A DNA stretch of 64,000 bases from Apostichopus japonicus (Eukaryota > Echinodermata > Holothuroidea > Aspidochirotida > Stichopodidae), in assembly GCF_037975245.1 (NCBI RefSeq), contig NC_092578.1, positions 12,570,321 through 12,634,320 on the forward strand, written 5' to 3'. The position numbers and the translations under genes were made by a program. The notes under the pieces were generated by a model. The model worked only from the letters and a program-made list of their open reading frames with translations, was not told the origin of the DNA and searched no databases. Below are positions 44,140 to 56,999 of this stretch, piece after piece (the stretch's first letter is position 1; the number at the start of each line of letters is the position of its first letter).

Positions 44140-47100
44140 CTGTTAGGAAAAGAAAATTGACAAAAGTCTTTGAGAAAGCCTCCAGGAAATAGAATGTTGT
44201 TTGTTAAACATAACTTTCAATGGCATTAATAATGAAGCAACAAATAATAAATACATTGAAGACACAGACATTTGATATGAAGCAAGGAAATTCCCTAGCC
44301 TTGTTTATCAAAGTACACAATCAAGAATCTGAAACCGATGTTGAAAAGTTTCTTAGAAGAGTATTATGCAGTACAGTACTGTTCATAGGTAACTGTGATT
44401 ATCTGGTATTACGATATAGCCTATTGTTTATTTATTTCTTAACTTAAGAACATTTTAGCTTTTTAAGTTAACTGATCTTTACAAAATGATACTGTCTATA
44501 AAACAAGTGTGTAATTCATCTAGTATATATGCTCATCTGGAGGTACAGTAAACACCTCGAAACTTCCATGTCAGTCTAACAGGAAGAAAAAAATGCTAGG
44601 CACCATAGCAGTGTAAAACCATATCATTGAGCAACAACAACAAATAGGAAATTTGGAAACCCCTCCCATAAGTTCTGCTTATCCATATCTTTCAATGCTT
44701 CTTTACACTGTTGACATCATCTTGGCATAAAAGGGTTTATCTCTGGATTCATTTTACAAATTTAGAGACAGTGACAATGGACTGTCATATTTAAAGCAAA
44801 ATGTTCAAATTGTGCTTTCTGCTATAATGTTATTGTCTACAGTACCTCGTTGGAAAGCATATTCCCCAAATTCTGCACAGGTTTCCAATGAAAGCAAAAT
44901 GATAAAAGTTTAAGCATCTGTAGGGTTGTCCTCTATCTACAACATCCTGTTGATTATGCTCTTAGCCTCTCCGATAGTCAAAGTCGGTTGTTGCAGACCA
45001 CTGATGTAGTGTTGTTTAATAGAATGTTTGTAGTGAGGGTATTTATTACTGTACAAACTATAACCTGTTCTTCCTAACGATGACCTCAGGGTGCAGCTGT
45101 TAAACCAGGTTTAGCTGCCCCACAACATAAACATCCATGAGAGAAATACATGATCATTTGGTTTGCGGCATTCACCTTTTCCAATCTTCATCCCTAATCC
45201 CTATAACACTCATGTACTCTTTTGACATTATTACTATGTATCCTCCCTAACTTCTTCTCCCCTATTGACCTCCTTTGCTCTAACAAAAATCTACAAATAA
45301 TAATCTCTTTGCAAATGTTCCTCACTCTGATTATTGCTTGCATCTCTTTCATCTGCTGTCTACAAACTTACTTTTTGCATAAAACAAAGGACTATGAGAA
45401 GAAAGTCATATGTTGTAAAAGCTCATGCAGTGGCCGTAATTTCTACTGGTATCATTGACCAGATTATCAAATGGTTTGTAAAATTAAGGTCATATTTAAG
45501 AATTTTTGGAAACTGAGAAAAATTATCCATTCATGTTGGTAATGGATTCAAACTAGTAGATGTACTTTCATTGTCAATCTTTCTCCTTCAGATTGCATCA
45601 CTTGATTTTGCACTGACCCATCCAGCTGCCTGTCCGATTAAGATCCCATGATTGGCAGGGAATGGTGTTGAACTCAAAACGTGAGGAAACATTACAACAA
45701 TTTGGAATCAATTAAGATCCACAATTAAGATAAGCCAGGGGTGCATCTTTAACAGTATTCCAGTGGTCCAAAACCATTTGGTCCACCGAATGATCACTTA
45801 AATAACCTAAGCTGATATTGTCCAAGGTAAAAGTGTTTCTCTTTCCAAAACAAATGCAGTACAACTGACCTTTGCTTAATATTGTAACGTTGTACAATAC
45901 GACTGTGCTTTTATCACGCAATGGGTTGGGGGGGGGGGTAGTTATATTCTGCAAATAGAGGACATTTGGTGATGATGCTTTCTCTATAGTTTAACCGCTG
46001 TGTTAGATCCTTTTCTTGAGTATGCTATTCAGACTTGCAAACATTACTTTACTACAGAAAAAAAATGTTTTGGAAAAAGTTAATTCTCTCCCTGAAAGAG
46101 AGACGTTGCCTACCAAGAGAGAGGCTATGACTTTCAATCTCATCACCTTGGAAGCTAAAAGCTATCAGGAGATCTAATTCAGGTTCACAAGATTGTACAC
46201 TTTTGCCTTGAGCACTTGTGAAAATGTCAATACCAGTGTTTCTTTGCTTTTTGAATGGTAGGAATGCTAATTCAGGTGTCACTACCTCAACTTCCGTAAT
46301 TTTTTTACTAGATTCAACATTCACAAGAACTATTCGCAGAGGATTTAAATTGATAAATGGAATGGATTGCACAAATCAATCAATCATGGGGACTACTTGT
46401 CTCTCTTGATACTTGAATGGGTTTTTCCCCACTTAAACTAAGTTAATTTCTGCTAGGGTCTGGACATATAAAGTAAACTAGATATATACCTACTACTAGT
46501 ACTAGGACCTAGCAGGGTTATACACACTGATACTGTACTCCCAACAAAGTATTCAGATCATGGTGACAGTATGACATCACATTATTTTGTCCCTTATCAA
46601 CAAAAGCAAAATTGGCAAAGTCTAACATTAAGCTATGATGTAGGTCTCAGATTAGTTAACTTTGTTGGGCAGTTGGGTTACAAGTCATCAATACTAGTAG
46701 TACTAAGGCCTAGTACTGTAGTAGCCTAGTACAAGTAAGACTTCCTTTGTGCTACTAGTTAGTAAAAGCACACATGATTTTATTTTAAAGGGAGGATGGC
46801 ATTTATCTCTCTGACTTTTCTCTGTGGTTTGGTTCTGCCCTTCAAATATGTTATTTCAACAATGATTCCATCAGATTCTGCCTAAATGAAACATATATCT
46901 GTGAAGTTGCATCTACAGCAGTGTCCATCACTCCATCAGTACCGCTAACTAGGCCTCAGCCTATGTTCTTGCAGTTAGGGAACATGGAAAACTACGGTAT
47001 AACACTATTTTTACACCGTATAGTATTAATCTTTGTCTATATTATGAGCATATTAACGTACCAAATCGATGGGCCTCGGCTAGTCCTAGTCCAGTAACAC

Positions 47101-47226
47101 TAAAGTACTAACACAAGTAACAGGCATACAACTAGTATACTACTACAGTAACAACCAACATTACCGTTACTCGTTAGGCATAACGTTAGTTTTGTGGCGG
47201 CCACTGGTCTTAACGTTTGACCTTAC
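44140..47226 (-). other. Probable first intron of ARL5
   Basis: Lies between the acceptor at 44140 and the proposed non-coding exon. The open frame at 46052-46372 (minus) has mixed composition but no recognisable domain. Nothing else supported. Confidence 0.4.
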
Positions 47227-47700
47227 CTTGCAAATACTTCAACTTCCAATCTTTGTTCACATTTGTCACTCAGAAACGTGATGCTAATTATACAAGAGCT
47301 AGTATGTTCTGACTGTGATTTGTAGAAAGATTCGTAATTTGTTTGACTATCGTACAACCTGCATTTGTCTTGAGACCCCGTGAAACTGACAGTACTACCT
47401 AAGAATCGCTATAATAGGAACGTACGTCCGTGCTTCCAATGTGTAACAACGTACGTGTCTGTTGGTAGTACTAGTGGTATTGTGTACATGCGTTCCATGT
47501 GCACATCACACAATGGACTCTCAGGCGAACATAATTCGACTCTTCTGCCGTCGAAAATAACACTGCATATGGCATATGCAACCGGAAGTACTGTACGGTG
47601 TAAAATGAAAGAAATATCGCTTTTCATTGTCCTCAAACAGAAAGTGAAATACTTCCCACTGTAGCTCACTCTGGCCAGAGCGTTATGACCGGCGTAAGGT
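47150..47700 (-). promoter_or_regulatory. ARL5: Probable ARL5 promoter / first non-coding exon region
   Basis: CpG dinucleotides are locally common here (GGCGGCCACTGG, ACGTACGTCCG, AACGTACGTG), unlike the flanking DNA. On the minus strand a donor CAAG|GTAAGG at 47227/47226 could end a non-coding first exon that splices to the acceptor at 44140. No TATA box is obvious. Inferred from position and composition only. Confidence 0.35.
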
Positions 47701-47751
47701 CTTCCATATGTAAAATAAAATGTGGTATATAGTATAACATATATTGATATC

Positions 47752-48107
47752 CAAGGGCGTAGGAACCGGGGGCTGGGGAGCGCCAGCCCCCCCCCCCAGT
47801 GAAAAATATGGAGGGGAGGAAGTATCATTCCGCCCCCCCCCCGCTTCTCAAGTCAGAAAACCCTTTTTCATTTCCAAATGAGAAAAAAATCTCATTTGGA
47901 CCACCAAATTGCATCTAAGGCCAGGTGAAAATTGCAAAATTATTTACAAAATGGAGTGGGTGTTGAAGTGTGCTATATTGCACCAAATTGCATCTGAGGC
48001 CACCTGGAAATGCCAAAAAAAAATCACCTCCACTTAGACCCCTCCCTAGGCCGGCCGTCAGTCTTCAGCCCCCCCCCCCCACTCAAAAGTACCTTCCTAC
48101 GCCACTG
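47752..48107 (+). mobile_element. hAT-type MITE, GGCGTAGGAA family, copy 2
   Basis: Same termini as the copy at 32002 and flanked by the 8-bp repeat TTGATATC (47744-47751 and 48108-48115). 356 bp. Internal blocks CTCATTTGGA..CACCAAATTGCATCT and TGCACCAAATTGCATCTGAG match copy 1 closely. Confidence 0.92.
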
Positions 48108-49145
48108 TTGATATCATTCATTTTCAAACAAGTATGAGCAATTTCATGTGAATATTTTTTCCATGATTTCCATAGCTAAGCATTTCAGCTTTTCCAAGGG
48201 AACGCGGACACTTATGGGAGACCATTTGGGCAAAAAATACAACGATGAAACAAATAAACAAGAAAGAAAATTGATAAAGAGGAATTATGCAAAATTAAAC
48301 AAAAATATATAATCCCATTGTATAAATTGTGAAAGGGGGCCCTTAAAAAGAGAAATACAAATAAAAAGACAATCATGTATGATGTAGCGAAACATATCAA
48401 ACACATACAACCGAAGGATAAACAAGGAGCACCGGGAATACACAATTGACCCACTTGTCACAACAAAAAGATCAATCCCCACCATACAAAAGAAGATGTA
48501 TTGTACTGCAACAGAACATTCGCACGAAATCAAAACGAACGCTCTCACGCGAAACGAACAAGTGCTCAGAACAAAAAGAACAAGCTCCATCATAAAAACG
48601 AAGATGTAACAAACTCCAAAGGACATTCGCACGAAATCAAAATGAACGTTTCACGTGAAAACGAACGAACGCATATGAACTTAAAGGAGGGATGACGCTG
48701 TTTTTGTTTTCCTTGACCGCGTTATATTACGAAATTTAGTAACGACATCTTGTATGCACGACACTTTTGTCCAACAACGCTGCACCGTGCTTCACAAGGT
48801 CAGTGAACTGTGTGGGCTAATTGTTTATGTATCATTGTGCCCACAAGGGAATTTTTAACCGGGGCAGAGGCAGACGAGGCTGTTCGTTTTGATTTTGTCC
48901 TAATGTTGTTTTGATTCTGTCCCAATGTTCGTTTTGATTCTGTCCCAATGTTTATTTTTATTCTGTCCTAACGTTCGTTTTGATTCATTGGTAAAACTTT
49001 TCAATCATGGGGGCGAACGTTCATTCAGTTCGCACAGTCATGTCGTTTATCTACATTCTTATTATTGTTAGTCCTGTTCATCTTTGTTCTTGTCTGTATG
49101 TCTCTTGTTTCATCGTTGTATTTTTTTTGCTCAAATGGCCGCCCA

Positions 49146-49275
49146 TAGACACTAGAGGTCATTGTCAAAAGTTGCAGAGTAGACTAATAAATGTTCGTAG
49201 GAATTTCTTTTCTAAGACGGATGTGAACGAATGGAATGATTTGCCTGAGTCAGTTGCTTTAGGAATTGCAACAGG
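49146..49275 (+). pseudogene. LINE reverse-transcriptase 3'-tail fragment
   Basis: TRGHCQKLQSRLINVRRNFF then SKTDVNEWNDLPESV resembles the C-terminal tail of many animal non-LTR retrotransposon ORF2 proteins (RGH..K......R..FFS.R.VN.WN.LPE.VV). The following VNSFK-type end is lost, so this is a truncated relic. Confidence 0.6.
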
Positions 49276-49368
49276 ATTTGATGTTTCTGTGTTCTTCGTA
49301 GTTCCTTATTCTTTTTCTTTTCTTTTCTTATTCATGGTGTCCCTCCTGATCCTTTTTTTTCTATAAAA

Positions 49369-49806
49369 TAGGGATGCACCGGATATCCGGTCCGGCCGGA
49401 CTATCCGGCCGGATAGTGAGCAATTATCCGGTTCCGGTTCCGGCAGGATATTTGTCAAAATCCGGCCGGATCTGTTTCAAAATCTGGCCTGAATTATTCA
49501 TTAAAAAGGTTTTGGTATTAACTTAAATCAATGTAAACTATTTCCAAAATTAATAAAAACATTAAAAGTAAGGAAAAATTAGGTTTAACATGTTTAATTT
49601 AATTTTCTCAATGGTCTGACCCACTGTTTCTAAAGATCAACCAAAATAATACTCCTTGTTTCATACTTCTACTTCTTATTAATGATTTTCTTTTGTGTAA
49701 TGAAAAAATCCGGTTCCGGCCGGATTATATCCGGCCGGATTTCACGTACTATCCGGCAAAATCCGGTTCCGGCCGGATCCAAAAATTTGGATCCGGTGCA
49801 TCCCTA
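49369..49806 (+). mobile_element. hAT-type MITE with TAGGGATGCACCGGAT termini
   Basis: 438 bp. Left end TAGGGATGCACCGGATATCC; right end GGATCCGGTGCATCCCTA. The 8-bp target duplication CTATAAAA is at 49361-49368 and 49807-49814. Both ends carry many CCGGCCGGAT repeats; the centre is AT-rich with no transposase. Inserted just after the LINE relic. Confidence 0.93.
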
Positions 49807-49929
49807 CTATAAAACCAAACAAACTTATTATTCTATATACAAAACTTATACACTGCATATACAGCAGTTGCACCTATTGTATAACATAGAGTCCTGTTAC
49901 AAAGGAACTCTAGTGTACTAATATAACAC

Positions 49930-52900
49930 ACTTTGCATATGAGAGTCGAAACGAAGGTTACTGTAATTAACAAGAATAAGGTTAACTATCGGTATTTCCC
50001 GTGACCACGTGTAGTACCAATTACCATTCAAACAGACACAGGTAATTGTTTCAAATGATCCAACAAAATTTGACATGTGTACGAGGTATAGGAACCTAAC
50101 AAGGCGTATCGGCAGGTAAGAGGATTTTAAACTCTCCGTCTGAAAGGCAGGATATACATGCGGGGGGGGGGGGGGGGTAGGAGAATTTATATGGGTGTGA
50201 CCAGGGAGTTGTTACTCCCTGGTGTGACAGAGGTAGAAATTAAGGGAGTCAATAGGATGATCACTTTGGGGTTAATATTCGAATTTTCAAACGGATAAGT
50301 ACACATAATTCCAGCATAGCAACAATTATTGTCCTGCCGACAGACCATGATCGAAAGGGGACAATGCTTTCAACTAATTAAGACTAATTAAGACATGCAC
50401 TTGCCAATCTAGATCGGAAGTGTATCTATCAAGGCCACAAATAACTTCCGAGCTCCAGGACTGAAAACGTCTTCATACAGATGCAGTTTAGACTCTATGG
50501 AAACAGAAAGTGAATGCTGCCAACATATTGTGCGTTTATAGTTGTTAAAGTGAACTCGCATATTTCCACCAATTAGGCCCTAACAAACTTATATAGTATA
50601 TATGCCAGTCATGTACGAGATCGAAAAGGTTGCAGGGCTTCCACGTATACATAGGATACATTTAGTTCAACGTGAACATATAGGTTTAGTATAAGTTACG
50701 TCAACACTCATCCGGCGATGAACACAGAAGGTTGTATACCCTGACCATGATCTTCGAACATGACAGAGATCTATTCCCTACACAGTTGCTACGAGAAATC
50801 CTAGTTTATACGTTTGTCTGGTGGCTATAATTCTGTTTAAATCGGTGAAATAATTAATAATTGTTTTCCATCCTGTTGATTTTATCGCATAGACGCATAC
50901 AAATCTCAAAAGTTTGCATAGATGCAGTTATATAGGCCTATGTATTTTTTTCTGTCTTCTTTCTGCCACAGTTTGAAACGGAACTTCAACTTTAACTTAA
51001 GCATTATTTCACTGAAATTATACCATAATCATACATTGGGGGAGAGGGGGCTAAAGCTCGGACAACCCCTTCCCTCCCGGAATTAAAAAGGAGTCACCAA
51101 CTCACTTCTATGTGTATATATTTTGATCGCTCAAATAATTTTAATTTAGTCCTACCTGTTTTCAGCAATGTGTAATATTGGGAGCACTATAATTTGGCTA
51201 TTTAGGCTATGAAAACGTTTTGCGCTTCCAATGCTTAATGTTTCTGTTAGACTAACTATACCGTATGCATGCATGGATGGGTCAGTCGCATAGTTCATCG
51301 GTTACACCTAACGTTATTTACATTGAAGCTTATAAAGTTTACAATCATGCAATGCAGTTTCCCCTAGGTTACACTATACTAAATTTCAATAATTGTTCAA
51401 ATTATAAAGTTAATTTTAAATATTTGAATGCATTATGAAAGTGTTGTAAATGTTACGTAGCAAAGAAGGTTCTCAGCATGAAAATAAATACGGTATAATT
51501 AACGAAGAACTCAGCGAAATTAAATTTTAATATCAGCTGCAAATAGTTCACAACATTTACAAAGCCTACCTAGATTTGCAAGTTTACCTCCCCCCACCCA
51601 GCCCCTTCCCCAGTCACCCAACATGATGAACATTTTAATATGAGGCGTGCTAAATTTGATCTCTAAAAAAGATTGATTATTTTCCACAAAATTAAGAAAA
51701 CGTTTGTAGGTTTACCGACGTATCGTATGTTAATTTCATGAAAATATATGCTCTTTATAAATTATATTTTAAAATCAGCTGCAAATAGTTCACAACATTT
51801 ACAAAGCCTACCTAGATTGGCAATTTTACAAAACTGTGACGTAACATTGGTGTGTTTAATGTTGCTATGGGCAACTGTGGTATGATACGTTTCCTGATAT
51901 ATACGATGGATTTCCCGCAACGCACGATAATAGCTTAACTATACAATAGCCAGCAGTTCCCAGATACCCCCCCCCCCCAAAAAAAACCCCATATGCACAC
52001 ACCCCTACACCATTCACTCTCCCCAGTACCAAATTAAGAACACCGCGGTCTTTTCGTATAAGAAATAACACCCGCCATTGAATAAAAAGGAAAGAAAACA
52101 CACACACACACACGAAAAGATCTGCAACCCCTCCCCCTCAAACACACGACCCCTTCCCTACCCCCTGCCCCCCCAAAAAAACAGGGCCCCCCCCAAAAAA
52201 AACAGGGCTCCATGCATGTATGCTTTCTCCCAGACTTAGCTTATGGTTACAGTTTATATAGATGTGTGCCTTACATCTCTATGGGAGGGCTCAATTTATT
52301 CGGGAACTTAAACAGTTAAAGAAATTGCTCATAATTTTTCAAATACTCAACGAGATCCTCCATATAGATCCACTTTCACAAAATATTCACATGTTCGATA
52401 CAGTCAATTAAAAAATCATGTTTTTCTTTTACACATTTTCAAATACTTTTTCTTTCTTTTCCCTCTGGTATGTCATTCTCGTGGTATAACTATAGTTAAC
52501 TAAACAACCTTTGTTAGTATATATAATGTAACATTATCTTCACTTTATAATTTAGTATAGCACCACTGCGCTAATTTTTTTTGTACATGTGAGAACATTG
52601 AATGTAATCAATCACCATATTTTGTTTGGTATTCCAGCAAAGCTTTAGTATATATAATAGTAGGCCTACTATAGTTAGTTATACAAGTCAATGAAAAGTC
52701 ATGACACACAACGAAAGTCATGATTCCTAGCAAAACGGGTTATGAAGAAGAAGAAGAAAACAGGCTTATCTGCTTTTAATAATTTTTATTTACATCCTAC
52801 TGACTTAAATAGATTGAAAATTTCAATCCGGTACAATCGATTGAAATGATCTCATATCTATTTCTGACGTCAATATGACAATTATTGATTTAAAAATAAA

Positions 52901-53700
52901 AGTAGTTTTCGTATTAAACTAAAAAAAAGAAGACTTTTGGTACCAAAAATTGTAGGCTATATAACCATTAAAAGTTAATCTGATTTTACCGTCAGTGTTT
53001 CAAATTAATTAAGAGTTTAACAGGCCTAGGCCTTATACCCTTATAAAAGAGTTCTTTTTGCCTATACTTAATAATATAGTCGCCATCCACCAGTAACGCG
53101 TACCTCCACCCATATTATTTAGATTGCAGACCGGTAGATAACATATATAGGCCTACATTTATATACCGTGCTGGCTAAAGCAAATTTCCTGCAAGGCTTG
53201 CATATTTTGTGGAACGTTACTTTGTCAAGTTGTCGATAACGCGTGGCCAAACTACCTTAGCAACATATATATATCTATATATAGCCTACCGTCCGTGAAC
53301 GAAAAACCCCATCACCAATGATATCGGACTGTGACTGAAAAACATAAAACAAAGCCAAGCGGAAATGTGACCGTTACATCTTGAATATTAATTATTCACT
53401 TTATATTTGTTTTCTTATCCGTGTAACCAAATAAGACAGATTTATGTAATTCCCGTGCCTATATAGCAGTAACTAGACCTTGACGCCCTCCCGCAGTAAA
53501 AGGAAAGGACCAACTTTCACCAACAGTAAAGGTAATAATATACCATTATTTTATTTTTTTGTCGTTACAATTTAAAATTTATAATGTAAACTTTTTTGTT
53601 CCTCCCCATACAACCCATTTTGTTCTCCACCAACCAAATCTCATTTCTTCGAGAATCTCTCGTATAGACTCACAGGCGTGGAGAAGGAATGTGCTATATT
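49930..53700 (+). other. Non-genic AT-rich stretch
   Basis: Holds poly-G (50162-50177), poly-C (51967-51979, 52168-52200) and a local duplication: ATCAGCTGCAAATAGTTCAC plus about 40 further bases at 51532-51588, repeated at 51774-51828. No gene recognised. Confidence 0.65.
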
Positions 53701-54410
53701 CTAGCCTTATCGTAGTTTCTGTGTGCATGACCTGAGAAGCCGAGCCCCGGTTCAGTGACTAAAGGGCCAACAAATGTTGTTGGAATTTTGCACAGTTTTG
53801 CCTTATTAACCAATGGACATTCCGTGCTTGACCTTGGATTGAGAAGTGAATTCTTTTTATATAAATGTTTAATATATAGGCGATATGCAATAGTCAACTT
53901 CAAATTAAGCGTAAGCACTGCAGGTATATATATGTTTATTATGACCATTTTTCTTTCTGCGTGTCGGCTTTTTGTTTTGTATGCGTTTGACAATGTACAG
54001 CAGTTGCCCTCAGTCTGACCATAAAAGTTTTATACGTCTGCAATAAATAATCTTAAAGCATATAGCCTATGTTGAAACCAATTTACTTCATCTTTAACTG
54101 ATACAAAATAGATCATATTAAAAGTAAATTGTTGGGATAAACGGGTAGGCACATATATACTGAGAACAAATATTAAGGGCACAAGTTAGTAAAGCCGCAG
54201 TAAATATCATTCGTGAAATAAGACATAGGCTAGTGCCTATACTATTATATTTGTAATTGGCATCTCCTGTTTCTTTCCTTTACTAAAAATTGTCAAATTA
54301 CCACCGAAGAAAGAAAAATAAGATTAAAATTGATACATTTGCATGCAGCTCCCGCATCAAATTTTAATGCATTTAATTTATTTTGCAGCACGCGAGTGAG
54401 TCTGCTTCTA

Positions 54411-56087
54411 ATGGCGGGAAACACGCGCTCAGCTGATTCTGCGAAACAGCCCTTTAATTCCTTTTGTGGCCACATGCACAGCAACCTGGATAATTTCGTA
54501 GGTCTACACAATGATGGAACCATACACAGACGTTGTGAACAATATTCTGTGGATTTTGGATCAAAATACGCTCAAGAATTTGATTCATGGAATACATTCG
54601 GAGCCAAATTTTACCAAGGTAGCAACAAGATGTTGTGTTTTGAAAACGAGAAAGAAGAACCTGTGAAAAATGGAGACCATGGATTAAAGTTTGTGAATGG
54701 TTTTGCTGCTCAGATGCGTCACAATACTGTTGCTACGTATTCAAGTGATGAAAGCGAAATAGACTGTAATTTGTCCACCTACGAAATCGACTCCAACGTT
54801 AGTTCTTCTCCAAGCCATTGTTCTACTAAAAGTTGCGTTAAATCTACATCAAGTCAGGAATATTGCACAGACTTTACAGAGACGGACAGCAGAATGTCTA
54901 ACACTAGTATTAAGTCAAACGTCAGTATCTCGCGATCGCCTAGTTCACTACGTATGTCTAGCAGTAACGAAACTGCACGCGATGCTATGCTAGTTGACAT
55001 CAATATGGCGGTTGCGGGGTCAAACCGAGATTGCAACCCAGGCGTCGCGGTGCACGAGGAAGTCTCTGTGCCGTCAGATTTACAGCAAAAACAAATACAT
55101 GACGAGAACTCAAACGTTATCGATAACGGTACGTTGTTGTCCAAGGCAAACTGCTGTGTTAAAACTATGGAAAATAAAACAGGCATTGCCAAGACGACAG
55201 GTGAGACATTTCTTGCAAGGATCCACAAGACTCGATTTACGTATAATCAACACAATAGTAATTTAGGACTCGTGCAAGATTGGCTTGATAACAGTATCGA
55301 CAGTGTGAACAATAATTTGTTATTAGAACAACATAAGCTTGACGGGCAGCGTGCTAGACCAGGATTAGTGTGTAAATGTTGCGCCGAACAGGACAACAAG
55401 TCTAAAGTTAGAGGAAAGCGTTTTAGGAAGGGCAAAAAGAATAGAAAATTTGAATATGAGGTAGTTAAAAGGGAGAGTTTAAGGAAAAAGAAGGTATTGA
55501 ATGGGCATTCCAAGAGGAAGAAAGATAAACGGTTGAAAAGCGTTTACGGTTTGGATAAACGCAGGTTGAACTTGAAGAAAGGGAAAATTGAATCCGAGAA
55601 GGGAAGCATCCGACGTAAGCTAGCCATGCAGAGAATTAATGAAACGGATGCTAAGAAAATGATAAAAGAACTAAAAAGAACCCTCAAAAGGGTAAGTGCT
55701 GAAATTGAGGAATTAAAGAAACTAACATCGAAAAAGAAAAAGCCAAAACAAATATTAAAGACTGACAAGAAAGGTGGGCGTAGTCAATCAGATGGGCGCC
55801 AGTCTAGTAGTAGTAGCAGAAAACACCTTGTGAAGACACATTGTGTTATGGAACCATATCGTTATGTACCCAAAGAAAAATTCACTTTCCAGTGTGCTAT
55901 TCCGTCGACACCAAGTTTAACAGTAAGAAACGGGGATTTAGAACCAGCATTTAGTATGGTCTTTACAAAGGGAGCACTACCTCCAAAGAAGCATCCAGTG
56001 TGGTCATGGAAATTAGGTAAACCTCCTCTACCTGGTACAGTTATTAAGAAGCAAACGGTGATACCCTCGAAGGTGCACGTGTTATAA
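54411..56087 (+). CDS. Uncharacterised 558-residue Ser-rich, basic coiled-coil protein, intronless ORF
   Basis: I do not recognise this protein. The frame is open from 54330, but I choose the ATG at 54411 (MAGNTRSADSAKQP) because a good acceptor, ttattttgcag, ends at 54388. That acceptor would begin the exon just upstream and remove the earlier ATG. From the N-terminus: an aromatic- and Cys-containing segment; a Ser/Thr-rich acidic region (about 110-200) with SSDESEID; a CKCC cluster near 320; a strongly Lys/Arg-rich stretch (about 330-400) with several possible nuclear signals; a predicted coiled coil (about 398-443, KMIKELKRTLKRVSAEIEEL); and a Pro-rich C-terminus containing PVWSWKLGKPPLPG. 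There is no signal peptide or membrane segment. Composition suggests a nuclear, perhaps nucleic-acid-binding, protein. AATAAA lies at 56641 and 56775. A lineage-specific gene or a retrocopy is possible. Confidence 0.7.
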   Translation: MAGNTRSADSAKQPFNSFCGHMHSNLDNFVGLHNDGTIHRRCEQYSVDFGSKYAQEFDSWNTFGAKFYQGSNKMLCFENEKEEPVKNGDHGLKFVNGFAAQMRHNTVATYSSDESEIDCNLSTYEIDSNVSSSPSHCSTKSCVKSTSSQEYCTDFTETDSRMSNTSIKSNVSISRSPSSLRMSSSNETARDAMLVDINMAVAGSNRDCNPGVAVHEEVSVPSDLQQKQIHDENSNVIDNGTLLSKANCCVKTMENKTGIAKTTGETFLARIHKTRFTYNQHNSNLGLVQDWLDNSIDSVNNNLLLEQHKLDGQRARPGLVCKCCAEQDNKSKVRGKRFRKGKKNRKFEYEVVKRESLRKKKVLNGHSKRKKDKRLKSVYGLDKRRLNLKKGKIESEKGSIRRKLAMQRINETDAKKMIKELKRTLKRVSAEIEELKKLTSKKKKPKQILKTDKKGGRSQSDGRQSSSSSRKHLVKTHCVMEPYRYVPKEKFTFQCAIPSTPSLTVRNGDLEPAFSMVFTKGALPPKKHPVWSWKLGKPPLPGTVIKKQTVIPSKVHVL

Positions 56088-56640
56088 GTACGGTTTAGTT
56101 ATTGCAAAAGTCATATGCATTCGATGATAATAGGATGTAAAATATCCGTAGGCAATGGGAGATGACTCTTGGTTGATGGCTGGTCCCAACATCCCCTCAG
56201 AACTCACCCCCTCCCCTATATTTCCACAACACATTTTGTGTACAATGTCGAAAGACACTGGATATTACACATCAATGTGCTGTGATTTCCTGTTTTAATC
56301 ATTGGAACTATCTGTGTCCAAAGTAATGACTTTTCGACCCTTGTTTCGTTTTTCAATTGGTTACGTTTTTATCTTTTATCTTCTTCTTCTTTGTGTTTAA
56401 TCTCATCTCCTTAATCCAGATATTTTCATTGTCATTGAACCCCTCCCCCCCACCCACCCCTAACCCTTTTTACGGTTGAAAATCATAGTTTTTCTGATGT
56501 TCGTACCCATGTTTCACATCATACAACATTCGTATATTAATGAAAATTAGTTCAACAAGTTTCTCAGCCCAGTCATCGCCTGCACGACTAGAATGTGTCC
56601 GTGCCAGACATCATCAATGCTATGGCCAGTTTAACCGTCC

Positions 56641-56780
56641 AATAAAGCCCAATTCATCAGTATCCAACGGTTTGGCACATATAGACACCCCCATTGACTA
56701 ATCGAGTTGCGGGGAGTCTGGCCCTACCCGACAACGTACCGTGTTTATCGACACCGCCGATCCATGTGAATATAAATAAA
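56641..56780 (+). terminator. Candidate polyadenylation signals of the 558-residue gene
   Basis: AATAAA at 56641 and again at 56775, 550-690 bp after the stop codon. The second is just upstream of a MITE. Confidence 0.35.
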
Positions 56781-56814
56781 TGTATTATAAAATCCACGTG
56801 TACTCCAAAAGAAA

Positions 56815-56970
56815 TTATTATTAGACAAAAGCATGACTCATAATTGACAGATAGGAGTACTGTTATAGAAATTATTCTTAAACAGTAATGTTCCTAAATA
56901 GTACTCCTTACTGTACTTGTCAATTATGAGTCATATCTTATTTCTCTGCTTTTGTCTGATAATAATTAAT
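56815..56970 (+). mobile_element. Short MITE-like inverted repeat
   Basis: Arms AATTATTATTAGACAAAAGC and GCTTTTGTCTGATAATAATT are inverted, and inside them GACTCATAATTGACAGATAG pairs with a reversed copy near 56915-56935. The string ACTCATAATTGACA also occurs in the foldback element near 37377. Confidence 0.7.
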
Positions 56971-56999
56971 ATACATATATATCTATATATGCCCAAAAC

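Noticed and set aside
46052-46372. 106-codon minus-strand frame with mixed composition
   Set aside because: No recognised domain, no splice partner, and stops or starts do not fit ARL5 structure.
48501-48695. 64-codon frame with repeated NER(S/T)H motifs
   Set aside because: It derives from a local imperfect repeat (CATTCGCACGAAATCAAAAC); no other coding evidence.
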